Source: Paraburkholderia piptadeniae (GTDB taxonomy: Bacteria > Pseudomonadota > Gammaproteobacteria > Burkholderiales > Burkholderiaceae). Taken from it: DNA of 64,000 nt. A program made the position numbers and the translations under genes. Below, piece after piece: positions 1 through 8,191 of this stretch. Each line of letters opens with the position of its first letter. The stretch's first letter is position 1. A model generated the notes under the pieces. It had not been told where the DNA came from, searched no databases, and saw nothing but the letters and a program-made list of their open reading frames with translations. The stretch is from assembly GCF_900007165.1 (NCBI RefSeq), contig NZ_CYGY02000075.1:99967-163966 (forward strand), read 5' to 3'.

Positions 1-753
1 CCAGAAATTTACGGACCGCCCGTGCTTGCCGCATCCGATGAATTTTCCCTGGAGGTCCGAGTAGCGCTCTACTGGAAGCTTCGGCGACACAGGACGGCTC
101 GAGCCCCGACCGAAAAGCCCGGAGGTTGAAACCAGCGTCAGATTTAGCGCAGAGCTGGAGGAAAAGCTATGCGATATTGCGGAGCTTTTCGGGTTAAGAG
201 CGTGAGCCGGCTCGTCCAAACGTCGGGTGTCAGGAGACACTGTGCTCTTTCTGATAGTCGGAAAGTCGCCGTTTGTCCTTGCAGCAGGGTTCATTGAGCG
301 ATGTCCACGGGGCTGCACGTCGCTCTTGCTCGCCGACGAGCGGCGAACGGGTTCTTTTTCGTAAAAACCCGTGTAAGGACTGGTGGAATGCTTGGCCTCT
401 TCATGGCCTCTCCTCGATAGGAATGGCTTACCAGTCCAGGCCGCGACAGTCCCGAGTACTGCCTGCCCGTCCGTGTTCCAGGCATGGGCCACGCGCTGTA
501 TGCAAGCCTCAGCGGAAACGGGCGACTGGAAGACAGAGCGCGACGGGAAGCCAGCGTTGAGCCACCTATCGAAATATACGGGACAGGAGGCGGGGCACAC
601 TGTCGCCAGCACAGCTCAGGTTAAAAGATCTACCAAAAGCGTCACCATTCCGGATGCCGCTAGTCCTTAGGCAGCGCTACGATCATCATTGCTGGCGCGA
701 CCGGACATCAGTGTGTCAAACCAGATGACAATGGGACGACAGGAAGGCTCAAG
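1..753. other. no supportable gene at left edge
   Basis: Short overlapping frames on both strands have no ribosome-binding site, no recognisable motif and no coding bias that I can trust. A short + frame ending near position 206 (it includes SAELEEKLCDIAELFG) looks protein-like but has no start codon. It may be the tail of a broken gene. Nothing else is seen. Confidence 0.5.
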
Positions 754-1401
754 ATGACTAAACATTACCCGGAATGCGGGCGAATCCGCACAAACTTTTT
801 CATGCCCGCCCACGCAATCCTCGGATATGCAGATGGAATAGTAAATGATCCCACAGCTGCGGAGCGTCGCCTGAGATATATCGATTTTTCGCAGAAGCTG
901 CATGCGGTCCTGGGTCCCACGCTTGGGTCGAAATACCGCTTGCTTGAGGGCCTGACGGTGTTGACGTCGGTCGGTCTGGCCGGCCCTGCTGTCCACGTCG
1001 ACTGTTTAGCCATTACCGACATCGGAGTATTCGTGATCAGTCAGATCGACTGGGCAGGAAAGGTGGATAGGAGCATTGATAAGGATAAGCTGCAGGTCAG
1101 TACCGCTGGAGCGATGACCGAAGTACATCCGTGCCCGCTTCGATACACCGCGCCGGTCGTTCACTATCTAGGAGCTATCCTTGATGACGTTGACTGCCCA
1201 ATAGAGAGCATCGCAGTGTCCGACAATGAAACATGCGAGTTTGGACTGGGCATATCAACCTCATTTATCAAGTTAAGCGACTTGCATTATTTCTTTCGAG
1301 TGAAGCGGGAACACTATCGTCGCAGTGAAGCCCGTTTCGTCGATATCGAGGTAATGCAGGAGCGATTGCTCATCGGATGCATGCGCGTACTGAAGACGTG
1401 A
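754..1401 (+). CDS. NERD-domain-like protein with degenerate catalytic motif
   Basis: 215 residues. The start ATG has a good Shine-Dalgarno (AGGAAGG, about 6 nt upstream). Residues about 70-190 follow the layout of the NERD (nuclease-related) domain: a conserved Asp in HVDCLAI, then a strand GVFVISQIDWAG, then a helix and a C-terminal segment ending in SDLHYFF. In canonical NERD proteins the strand ends in an E-x-K pair needed for a PD-(D/E)xK-type active site. Here it reads S-Q-I, so nuclease activity looks lost. The gene stands alone, with no operon partner within 700 bases on either side. NERD membership is inferred from motif spacing, not from a search. A regulatory or DNA-binding role is possible, and decay of an unused gene is equally possible. 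Confidence 0.6.
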   Translation: MTKHYPECGRIRTNFFMPAHAILGYADGIVNDPTAAERRLRYIDFSQKLHAVLGPTLGSKYRLLEGLTVLTSVGLAGPAVHVDCLAITDIGVFVISQIDWAGKVDRSIDKDKLQVSTAGAMTEVHPCPLRYTAPVVHYLGAILDDVDCPIESIAVSDNETCEFGLGISTSFIKLSDLHYFFRVKREHYRRSEARFVDIEVMQERLLIGCMRVLKT

Positions 1402-2709
1402 CGCGCGTTCGAGCCAGCTTGGGAGATGGTAGAAGTTCTCGAGCTTGGATCATGCAATTACCAGGCCCCTGAGTTGCTGCCGATGCGGATTCGTGGGCAT
1501 CTTCGCAATATGCGCCGCTTCGACGGCGCACGGCGGTGCGTCTTTAGCAGGCGCTGGCGTTCTGTTAGCGCGTGTGGTTATCTGCCGACAGTTCGTGCGG
1601 TAGAAAAACATCTTAGCTTCAAGTGACTTGGATGTTCGGTCAAGGCGAGTGCTTTCTAAACGTGACGGGTGCCGGCCGCTTTCTCTGTCCAAGACCGGCG
1701 AATGGCCAATTCGTAGCTTCGAAAAGACGGGAGCGATCACCGCTTGTTTCATCCGTTGGGCTACCAGACTGGTTCTAGGCAACGCTTGTGGCAGTGCTGG
1801 ACGCAGAGCCGAAGGGTGGAAATCATGCCGACCACGGCGGCCGCGGCGTGACTTTTCGGGCCCTTGCGCCGGCGACGCTTGCCCGGCAATCTCACGCATT
1901 GATACACGACTTTTTTGCAGACTGTTATGAGCGTACGGGACCTGAAGCAATGTGCCACAACGGCGCTTCTTAAGCCATCCGCAGCGGTTCTCGCAAGTCC
2001 GCGGCAAGTAAATCGCAGCTCTGCCCGCAGTTGGAACGCAATGATGCCCGAAATCCGCATTATGCCTTTGGATGCTCACGGGCCGTTTTCATGGCGCAGT
2101 TATGCGAAAACGGGGCGGCTGTGAGGTCGGTGGTTTTTCGCAAATTGAGTCGCTTCCTTCGCAAGATCAGGCGCTTGGAGCCATATGCCCAAAAAATCAG
2201 CACCGTGATCTGGCTCCGGTCTCTGATGTCTGCTCGGCCTTCCTTGACGGCGCAGTTTTGCGAAAGCGGGCCGCCTGTGCGGCCAATGGTTTTTCGCAAA
2301 TCAGGCCGTTTCCTTAGTGAAACCAGGCACTTGGGGCAATATGTCCAAAAAAACAGAGACCTGATCCGGCAAAGGTCATGTACGACTGATCGCCCTTCGT
2401 GATCAACGGCCGTTGCGACGTCGCTTTGGCAGCCCGCGACGTGCCGCCGGGCGGTCACGGGCAGGGCAATGCAATGTGAACATATGGCCACGTCGCGCGT
2501 CCGTCCCGAGGCAGCGTGCAGGGCAGGCGCGGATGTCACGAACTCACCGATCCTGTCTTTTCAGCTGCGCTGGCGGAGGGCTTGCTGGGTGCTGAGCAGC
2601 GTATCGCCGAAAGACGCTGTTTTTTGCACCTCATAGCGCTGCCATCTTGCAGACAGTTCGCGTATTTTAATGCTTCGTCGCTGAACTGGCCGACCGAAAT
2701 GGGGGAGAA
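1402..2709. other. gene-poor stretch containing a diverged tandem repeat
   Basis: No convincing gene. Frames on both strands overlap each other and lack ribosome-binding sites. The notable content is a duplicated block at 2095-2380, listed separately. The minus-strand frame of 159 codons across 2060-2539 simply translates both repeat copies. GC falls slightly in the repeat because of T/C-rich runs such as GGTTTTTCGCAAAT. Confidence 0.5.
2095..2380. repeat. two diverged tandem copies, period about 156 bp
   Basis: Copy 1 begins CGCAGTTATGCGAAAACGGG at 2095 and copy 2 begins CGCAGTTTTGCGAAAGCGGG at 2251. Both continue with GGTTTTTCGCAAAT, CTTCCTT or TTTCCTTA, then AGGC and CTTGG, then a CCAAAAAA run and a GATC-containing end. 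Order and spacing are kept, while many single bases differ, so the duplication is old. Function unknown. I see no matching third copy inside the window. Confidence 0.65.
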
Positions 2710-3681
2710 GTGAAAAAACACATAAGCCGTAGTGAACCGCGTCGGGGGAATGCCCTGCGCCGTTGCTTCCTGGTTACCTATTTATATCAACGAGGACTCG
2801 AGAGCGGGGAATGGACCACGCAGGCTGGCGCGTCGCGCGCGCTCAACGTGAGTCAGGCGGAGCTGTCGATGGCGCTGCGAATGGGCTCACTGCCAGAGGA
2901 GCTGCTCTCGATCTTTGCGGATCGCACCGAGATCAGCAGTCATACCGTGCGCGTCATACGCGAAGTCATGGCGCGTGACGGTCTTGAGACGGTACGTGAG
3001 CGAATCCGGCAGCATGTTACTGTTGGCATCCAGTTGCCCGCGAAGGCGGTGCTCGCGCTGGTAAAAGGCCGGATGTCTGAAGCAAGGAAAGTGGCAGCGT
3101 CGGCTGGCAGGGAGCAGGACAGACCCATTCCCCGGTCACAGGACTTACCCATGGCTCTGTTCGATCGATACCATCGTGGAATCGTCGACGGGGAATGGAC
3201 GAGTTACAGCGCCTGCTCCCGCGCGCTACGCATTTCCCGAAGGAACATAGGCGATGCCGTCGCTATCGGACAGCTACCGCCTGGCGTCAGATCGCTTTTC
3301 TGGGAAAGCCAGCTGACGTTCGCGGTGGGACGCAAACTGCTTGCAGTCGAAAGAAGGGTGGGCGCCCGGGAGCTAGATGCGCGTGCGAACAAGATCCGCT
3401 ACATCGCGGACAAGTATACGGCCGGGCAAGTCCTGCGTGAGCTGAATGGCGAGAACGTCCCGCCAGGGCCGTTCTCGCGCCTACGCATCAAAAAGGGTAG
3501 AGGCGCAGGGCGACTCATTATCGAGTGCGATCATCCGGATTTTCTGCTCCGTTATCGTCGCGAAATGGAAATCGCGCTTAACAAGGTCGTGAGCAAAATC
3601 GCCGTGGCTCAGGAAAGAGAGAAGCATTCCACGCTATTTCAGCTGGTCGAGCCATCGCAGCGTCCTCGCTCCGGCGGCTAG
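2710..3681 (+). CDS. ParB-like protein with two internal HTH repeats
   Basis: 323 residues with a GTG start and a GGGGGAG Shine-Dalgarno just upstream. The protein contains the same about 80-residue unit twice. Unit 1 (about 23-103) has GEWTTQAGASRALNVSQAEL followed by LPEELLSIF. Unit 2 (about 155-235) has GEWTSYSACSRALRISRRNI followed by LPPGVRSLF. Each unit has the pattern of the ParB/KorB-type helix-turn-helix (T-Q-A at the first helix, the second helix, then an LPEE-like turn). The N-terminal ParB CTPase/nuclease domain is absent, so this is a DNA-binding module only. The C-terminal 90 residues are basic and unassigned. No parA neighbour is present. Likely a plasmid- or island-derived DNA-binding regulator. 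Function is inferred from the HTH resemblance alone. Confidence 0.65.
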   Translation: MKKHISRSEPRRGNALRRCFLVTYLYQRGLESGEWTTQAGASRALNVSQAELSMALRMGSLPEELLSIFADRTEISSHTVRVIREVMARDGLETVRERIRQHVTVGIQLPAKAVLALVKGRMSEARKVAASAGREQDRPIPRSQDLPMALFDRYHRGIVDGEWTSYSACSRALRISRRNIGDAVAIGQLPPGVRSLFWESQLTFAVGRKLLAVERRVGARELDARANKIRYIADKYTAGQVLRELNGENVPPGPFSRLRIKKGRGAGRLIIECDHPDFLLRYRREMEIALNKVVSKIAVAQEREKHSTLFQLVEPSQRPRSGG

Positions 3682-4300
3682 GGCGAGCCGTTGTGCCGCG
3701 GCGTTGCCTCCCGGCAGAGCGCCTCAAGCTACATGAGCGGCGTCCACTTCAATGAGACATCACTCTGCATCCGGCGCTAAATTTCTTGCCAGCTCGGCCC
3801 GTTCGCCCTGTTGCTATTGAACGGCGTAATCACGGCAGACGCGCTACAACCTTTCTCAGGTTGCCGGCCAATACGACCGGCAAGACGGTCTGCGCTCGTC
3901 CCGCACACCCATCTGCCCTTTCTCCAGCAGACGGGAAGCCAGTTCTTCGTTGTCCTCCCGACCTGCAGATAGCGTTCGCTCTGACAGCGGACTCACGGGT
4001 GCCGTGGGCACAGCTCGTGCCGCTGTGAGCACCTGACTGCGTCGAACGTCCTGCCATGCATGCGCCGCTCTGCCCGGCGCCGCTCCCTTGACTTTGGCGT
4101 GGCGTGGGCATGATGAATTAACGAAAGTTACTTCAACGTGCCATGCAATGCATAACGCGGCTTCACCGCCATGTGGTCAAAAGAAAACCGGACATCGCAT
4201 TCATCGCGCTGGCGTCATTGCTTTCGTGCGTCTGTACTTTACAACGAACGGGTTTTTGCAATCTGGTGCTGGACGTCCTTGGTCGTTCATGGGGTATGCG
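3682..4300. other. no supportable gene
   Basis: Several short frames overlap here (for example 3786-4028 on +) but none has a Shine-Dalgarno or recognisable domain. The last 200 bases are the upstream region of the small gene that starts at 4301. Confidence 0.45.
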
Positions 4301-4555
4301 ATGAAGCGCAGATCATCAGCGATCCCAGTACGCCAAGCGCCCAAATCACCGGCGGCACTAGCCGACGCCGAATTGCAACACCTTGAAACGGTAGTACGCC
4401 ATCTCTGCAATACGGACGTCCTTGATGCGAAACTTAGTCTCGGCGTGTCTTACTGGCTTAGCCGGATTGCAGAGATTGAACAGAGATTTTATTTGGTCCC
4501 GCCGCAGCTCCGACGGCTGGCGCTGCTGCGAAAGATGCTAGCGGATGTGAGCTGA
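4301..4555 (+). CDS. small hypothetical protein
   Basis: 84 residues if started at ATG 4301 (MKRRSSAIP). The frame is open further upstream but that part has no coding character, and ATG 4289 is the only nearby alternative. The protein has a basic N-terminus, then an all-helical-looking region with regular Leu spacing (AELQHLETVVRHL, then YWLSRIAEIEQRF) and a basic end (RRLALLRKMLADVS). I do not recognise the family. No signal peptide or membrane segment is present, so it is probably cytosolic. It stands alone between two gene-free stretches. Confidence 0.45.
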   Translation: MKRRSSAIPVRQAPKSPAALADAELQHLETVVRHLCNTDVLDAKLSLGVSYWLSRIAEIEQRFYLVPPQLRRLALLRKMLADVS

Positions 4556-5146
4556 ACGACCGGACATTCGAACCGGCGGGTACATCCTGTCTTCGCCCTG
4601 ACTCTGGGGAGTGTCGGAGTAAATCGGGATAACGAACCTCTTTCCTCAGAGATTGTTCTTCATGCCATCAGGTGATCTCGCACGACGGATTGGTTGATGC
4701 AATAAACGCAGCGCGTCCACGCCCACTTGCTCGACGAAAGTAGCAAAACAAAAAAGTCATAACCTGCCGCGCTCCCTGATCGACAGACTTGCTTTGATAG
4801 CGCCAGGTCTGACGGGAGTACTGGCGGGACATGCGAAAGGCCTGCAACGACGCTGGCAGAAACGAGCGCCGAAGGCGTATGCGTCGGTTGTTGGCGAAAA
4901 ACGTTGTTCTGCGGCGATCGCCGCCCAGATGCAATGGCGCGCCGTGCCGACTGGGGTGAGAGCCGACGGAAGATTTGGGGGGAGGCGGGCAGTCTGAGGA
5001 GACCTTGCCTTCCGCTAATTGTCGTTGTCGTCCCGGTGGGCACGGGCCGCCCCGACACGGAGCAAGCTCTTGAACGAGGCCGTGGGCGTCCTCGTCGCTG
5101 TGGTACCCTTTCTTCAAGGCATGAATTCCATGAACGGAGATTGACC
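4556..5146. other. no supportable gene
   Basis: Overlapping noise frames on both strands. The last 50 bases carry the ribosome-binding site for the 39-residue gene at 5147. No promoter was recognised with confidence. Confidence 0.45.
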
Positions 5147-5266
5147 ATGAATCTCGGTTTGTTCGTCCTGTTTCTCTTAGCGCCGATTCTGGGCTACGGT
5201 GCTTACATGAGCAGTCGCGGTCGCAAGCACGATCGGCAACGGCGGCACCGGCGTATCGCGCGCTGA
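5147..5266 (+). CDS. 39-residue single-span membrane microprotein, family copy 1
   Basis: 39 residues from ATG 5147, with Shine-Dalgarno ACGGAGA about 7 nt upstream. One hydrophobic span (LGLFVLFLLAPILGYGAY) is followed by an Arg-rich tail, S-S-R-G-R-K-H-D-R-Q-R-R-H-R-R-I-A-R. Two more genes of the same design follow at 5549 and 5828, and a fourth lies at 31189. All share the G-R-K-x-D-R-x-R-R type tail and similar length. By the positive-inside rule the tail should face the cytoplasm. The family is unknown to me. The call as a real gene rests on the four-fold recurrence with equal length and similar start context. Confidence 0.7.
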   Translation: MNLGLFVLFLLAPILGYGAYMSSRGRKHDRQRRHRRIAR

Positions 5267-5310
5267 TTGATGAACTGAACTAAAGTTGCCGTGTTTCTAC
5301 CTGTCTAGAG

Positions 5311-5338
5311 GCACGCGTTCGTCGTGCGTCGCTTTTTT
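5311..5338 (+). terminator. possible rho-independent terminator
   Basis: Stem GCACG (5311-5315) pairs with CGTGC (5323-5327), and six T follow at 5333-5338. It sits 45 bases after the first microprotein gene. The stem is short and is separated from the T-run by five bases, so confidence is moderate. Confidence 0.4.
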
Positions 5339-5548
5339 GTTGAGTGCCGTGCACGACCAGACGGAAAGAGCGCCGCCAGTAGGTAGGGCCGTTTCTGCCA
5401 CACACGTCCTGCTGGTATTTTTACCTGAGGGCCGCGCATGTGCGCCATTTGACGCGGGCTTGGACCGTGTCAGAAATAAAGACAGGGTCTTGTCGAGAGT
5501 TTCGTGCTAACGTTCATTCACGGAGTGTTCGTGCGAAGGAGAGGGCGC

Positions 5549-5668
5549 ATGGATATCAGTTTTCTGGTACTCGGCGCCGCACTTGTCATGTGTGGACTTG
5601 GCTCGCTGATGGATCACAACGCACGCAAGGTCACGCGGCAACGCCGTCGTCCGCGCATTCCTCGATAG
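5549..5668 (+). CDS. 39-residue single-span membrane microprotein, family copy 2
   Basis: 39 residues from ATG 5549, exactly as long as copy 1. Shine-Dalgarno AAGGAGAGGG lies just upstream. It has a hydrophobic span (FLVLGAALVMCGLGSLM) and then the tail D-H-N-A-R-K-V-T-R-Q-R-R-R-P-R-I-P-R. The tail aligns with copies 1, 3 and 4 (N/S-x-G/A-R-K, then R-x-R-R, then P-R-x-P-R). The gene is too short for ordinary gene callers and is hidden inside a longer noise frame. A weak promoter-like TTGACG lies upstream near 5448. Function unknown, inner-membrane location inferred. Confidence 0.7.
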   Translation: MDISFLVLGAALVMCGLGSLMDHNARKVTRQRRRPRIPR

Positions 5669-5827
5669 GCAGCGACGAGCAGTCCGGCGGCAAGACGACG
5701 CGCACCGAACCGCGGACCCGACGTGCGCCGGATCTTCGGCGTGTCGTGACTGTTCTAACGCGGGTCTCAAGTTTTTCGGCGTCGCCACGGTTGGAACGCC
5801 TGCGGTTTCCACAAAACGGAGAATCAC

Positions 5828-5939
5828 ATGGGCTTCAGTTTTTTTTGCGCTTGGCGTGGCTGTGGCCTTGTCTGTACTTGGTCTGGTCATGGACCGTAAC
5901 GGCCGCAAGGCGGACCGCGCTCGTCGGCGCATGTCATAA
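5828..5939 (+). pseudogene. membrane microprotein, family copy 3, frameshifted at a T8 run
   Basis: ATG 5828 follows AACGGAGA, the same start context as copies 1 and 4. The first codons read MGFSFF, then a run of eight T breaks the frame. With seven T the gene would read on as A-L-G-V-A-V-A-L-S-V-L-G-L-V-M and end in the family tail D-R-N-G-R-K-A-D-R-A-R-R-R-M-S, 36 residues in all. The rest of the sequence is intact in the shifted frame, so the break is recent, a sequencing error in a homopolymer, or slippage-dependent expression. A strong terminator follows at 5987. Confidence 0.65.
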
Positions 5940-5986
5940 CGCCGTTGCAGGGTTATCGCCGGGCAGACAGCAGACAGACACAGGAA

Positions 5987-6013
5987 GGCTGCAGCTTCGG
6001 GTGCGGCCTTTTT
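5987..6013 (+). terminator. rho-independent terminator after microprotein copy 3
   Basis: Stem GGCTGCA (5987-5993) pairs with TGCGGCC (6002-6008, one G-T pair) around an 8-base loop, followed directly by TTTTT. It lies 48 bases after the stop of the third microprotein gene, which supports that gene being a transcribed unit. Confidence 0.75.
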
Positions 6014-6208
6014 CATTTTCTGATTCCTGTGTCGGAGCTTCTCGCCTTCGGACATGCATGCCAGCGCGCCGTTTGAATGCAAGCTTGCGCTTAACCTCGA
6101 TTTTGATTGTTGTTGCCCGACCGCTACCGCTATTGCGTCGCATGACCATAACGGATGGTGGCTCCTGTTATGGGAACAGGCGCCCTGGTGTCCCTCCTGG
6201 CGAGCGCT

Positions 6209-7303
6209 TCACCGGTGCTTGCGGACCACCAGCCAGCGCGGCGCCCTGAATCGGACGATGCTCACGTAGAGCCACACGTATGTCGCGGCAAACACGATGA
6301 CGAAACAGAACAGATGCAGCGTATGCCGCCAGAACAGCGTCGCGGGAATCACAGCGATCAGGCAAAGCAGCCACAGATAAGGCGACGTCAGCGAATTGCG
6401 CCGTGTCAGTTCGCGCGCCGTGCGCGCGCCAACGGCCCAGCGCATCAGACGCTTGTAGACGAGCATGTGCAGATGTACGCCATCGGGAATCCCCGGCGAC
6501 ATCCCGCGAATGAACTTCTTCCGATAGATCGAAAAGCAGGTCTCGAAGATCGGATACATGAACAGCAGCACGGGATACCACGCTGACACGTCGCGGTTGC
6601 GCATCACGAGCATGATCGACAGTTCGCCGAGCATGAAGCCGATGAAGTAGGCGCCGCCGTCGCCGAGAAAGATCAGGCCGGCGGGGAAGTTCCAGATGAA
6701 GAAGCCCATCACCGCGCCCATCATGATCAAGGACGCCGACAGCACGATCGGATCATGTACCTGGAACGCGACATATGCGAGCGATGCGAACATCATGAAC
6801 GCGACCATCGACGCGAGCCCGTTGAAGCCATCGATTATATTGATCGCATTCGCCAGCGCGGCAACGGCCAGCACGGTCACGGCGCACGAAATCGCCGCAT
6901 ACGACAGCAGAAAATCGAGCGGCGGCACGCTGATGCGTGTGACGGCGATCCCGAGCACGAAGTACGCAAGCGCCGCCGCGACCATCGTGCAGATCAGGCG
7001 CACGAGCGGCGAGACCTTCTTCGTCAGATCTTCGATCAGGCCGGAAGCGAACGCCGGCATCCCGCACGCGACAACGCCCAGAATGCCCGCCGACACGCCC
7101 GGATACGCGCCATGCAGCTGGATCGCGGACGCGACGAGCCCCACCAGAATCCCCGTTCCGCCGATACGCGGCACGGGCCGCGCGTGGAATTTCTGCACGC
7201 CGCCCAGATCGGTGTCCGCGAACGTTTCATGCAGATGCGCATAACGCACGATCACGAGCGTGACCAGTAGTGAAACGATGAAGCCGAGCGCGAAACTAAG
7301 CAT
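6209..7303 (-). CDS. WecA/WbpL-type undecaprenyl-phosphate sugar-1-phosphate transferase
   Basis: 364 residues, multi-span membrane protein of the MraY/WecA/WbpL family (glycosyltransferase family 4 in the Pfam sense). It transfers a HexNAc-1-phosphate from a UDP-sugar to undecaprenyl phosphate at the cytoplasmic face, the first step of O-antigen or exopolysaccharide units. Visible motifs are HARPVPRIGG near residue 40, GLIEDLTKK near 88, the catalytic NAINIIDGFNG near 152, the metal-site FLGDGGAYFIG near 216, and the substrate-recognition loop PDGVHLHMLVYKRLM near 285. About ten hydrophobic segments can be counted. It stands alone here, 24 kb from the manC/wzx cluster, with which it could cooperate. 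Sugar specificity (GlcNAc, QuiNAc or FucNAc) cannot be read from sequence. Confidence 0.88.
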   Translation of the reverse strand: MLSFALGFIVSLLVTLVIVRYAHLHETFADTDLGGVQKFHARPVPRIGGTGILVGLVASAIQLHGAYPGVSAGILGVVACGMPAFASGLIEDLTKKVSPLVRLICTMVAAALAYFVLGIAVTRISVPPLDFLLSYAAISCAVTVLAVAALANAINIIDGFNGLASMVAFMMFASLAYVAFQVHDPIVLSASLIMMGAVMGFFIWNFPAGLIFLGDGGAYFIGFMLGELSIMLVMRNRDVSAWYPVLLFMYPIFETCFSIYRKKFIRGMSPGIPDGVHLHMLVYKRLMRWAVGARTARELTRRNSLTSPYLWLLCLIAVIPATLFWRHTLHLFCFVIVFAATYVWLYVSIVRFRAPRWLVVRKHR

Positions 7304-7383
7304 GAAAGTGGGGGCCGGAAAGCAAACGGAGGATTATACAAATGAAACGCAGCCCGCCCAGACGGGTTGACGGGCACTTCGGC

Positions 7384-7405
7384 GCATCACCTTAAGCGGT
7401 GATGC
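7384..7405. repeat. perfect hairpin upstream of WecA-like gene
   Basis: GCATCACC (7384-7391) and GGTGATGC (7398-7405) form an 8-bp perfect stem with loop TTAAGC. No T-run follows on either strand, so a protein-binding site is as likely as a terminator. It lies about 80 bases upstream of the minus-strand start at 7303. Confidence 0.4.
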
Positions 7406-7607
7406 CGATCCCATGCTATGCGGTTGGGGCCCCGGGCGCAGATCGTCTATAACCGTCTTGAGCAGGTGCGAAGAAACTATATGGCGGGCAAAGCGCTCGG
7501 GCAGATGACGCGGATTTGCGCGAGTCCGCGCGTGAGTTCCATCGCACCGGTACGTGGCGTTGTTTTCGACGATAATGCGCCGCAACTACTGATTTCGTTC
7601 TTCGAAG

Positions 7608-8042
7608 ATGCGACTCAGAGTTCTCGCGTGCCTGACTGCGGCGTTGCTCGCCTCGCCGCTATCATCCATCGCAGCCCAATCAACCGCTCCGTTTTCGATG
7701 ACGGGCGTCGCCGACAACGGCGATACCGTTGAGCTTCACATTGACAGTTCGCCCTCGAAATCCGCAACGATTCTAATAAAAGGCGACAGAACGGGGTTCC
7801 CTCCAAAATCCATCGCGTGTTCGTATGAACTTGAACCGATCCAGAAGGGCGCTCTCGAAAGTCCAATCGTCAAGATTAAGTTCAACGACAGGCAGACAAT
7901 GACAATCGCCTGCGATCCATTGTCCGACAACTGCCACGCTGATGGTTACCCAACGATCGGCGGCACCAGCTTCTCCATCCTTTGGCGTATCAATCGGACT
8001 GACGCGCAGTCCGTCCGGGTAAAGACTCGCGCTTTGCACTAG
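7608..8042 (+). CDS. small exported protein
   Basis: 144 residues. The N-terminus is a clear Sec signal peptide (MRLRVLACLTAALLASPLSS, then IAAQ as probable cleavage site). The mature part is rich in beta-type residues and has four Cys: one in SIACSYELEP, one in TIACDPLSD, one in DNCHADGY and one in the signal region. A periplasmic, disulfide-bonded fold is therefore plausible. I do not recognise the family. No operon partner: the MCP downstream starts 150 bases later and has its own upstream region. Confidence 0.6.
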   Translation: MRLRVLACLTAALLASPLSSIAAQSTAPFSMTGVADNGDTVELHIDSSPSKSATILIKGDRTGFPPKSIACSYELEPIQKGALESPIVKIKFNDRQTMTIACDPLSDNCHADGYPTIGGTSFSILWRINRTDAQSVRVKTRALH

Positions 8043-8191
8043 CCAGTCCGCGCGCGTCACGCATGCTCGAGCACGCGCGCCATCCCAAATCCTGCGTCAT
8101 GGATTTTCCCTATCCAGAGCACGCGAACCGTCGCCGTTAGCCATCGATGGGGCCGCCATCCCGGCTGCCCATTGCATGTCACGGACTCTCC

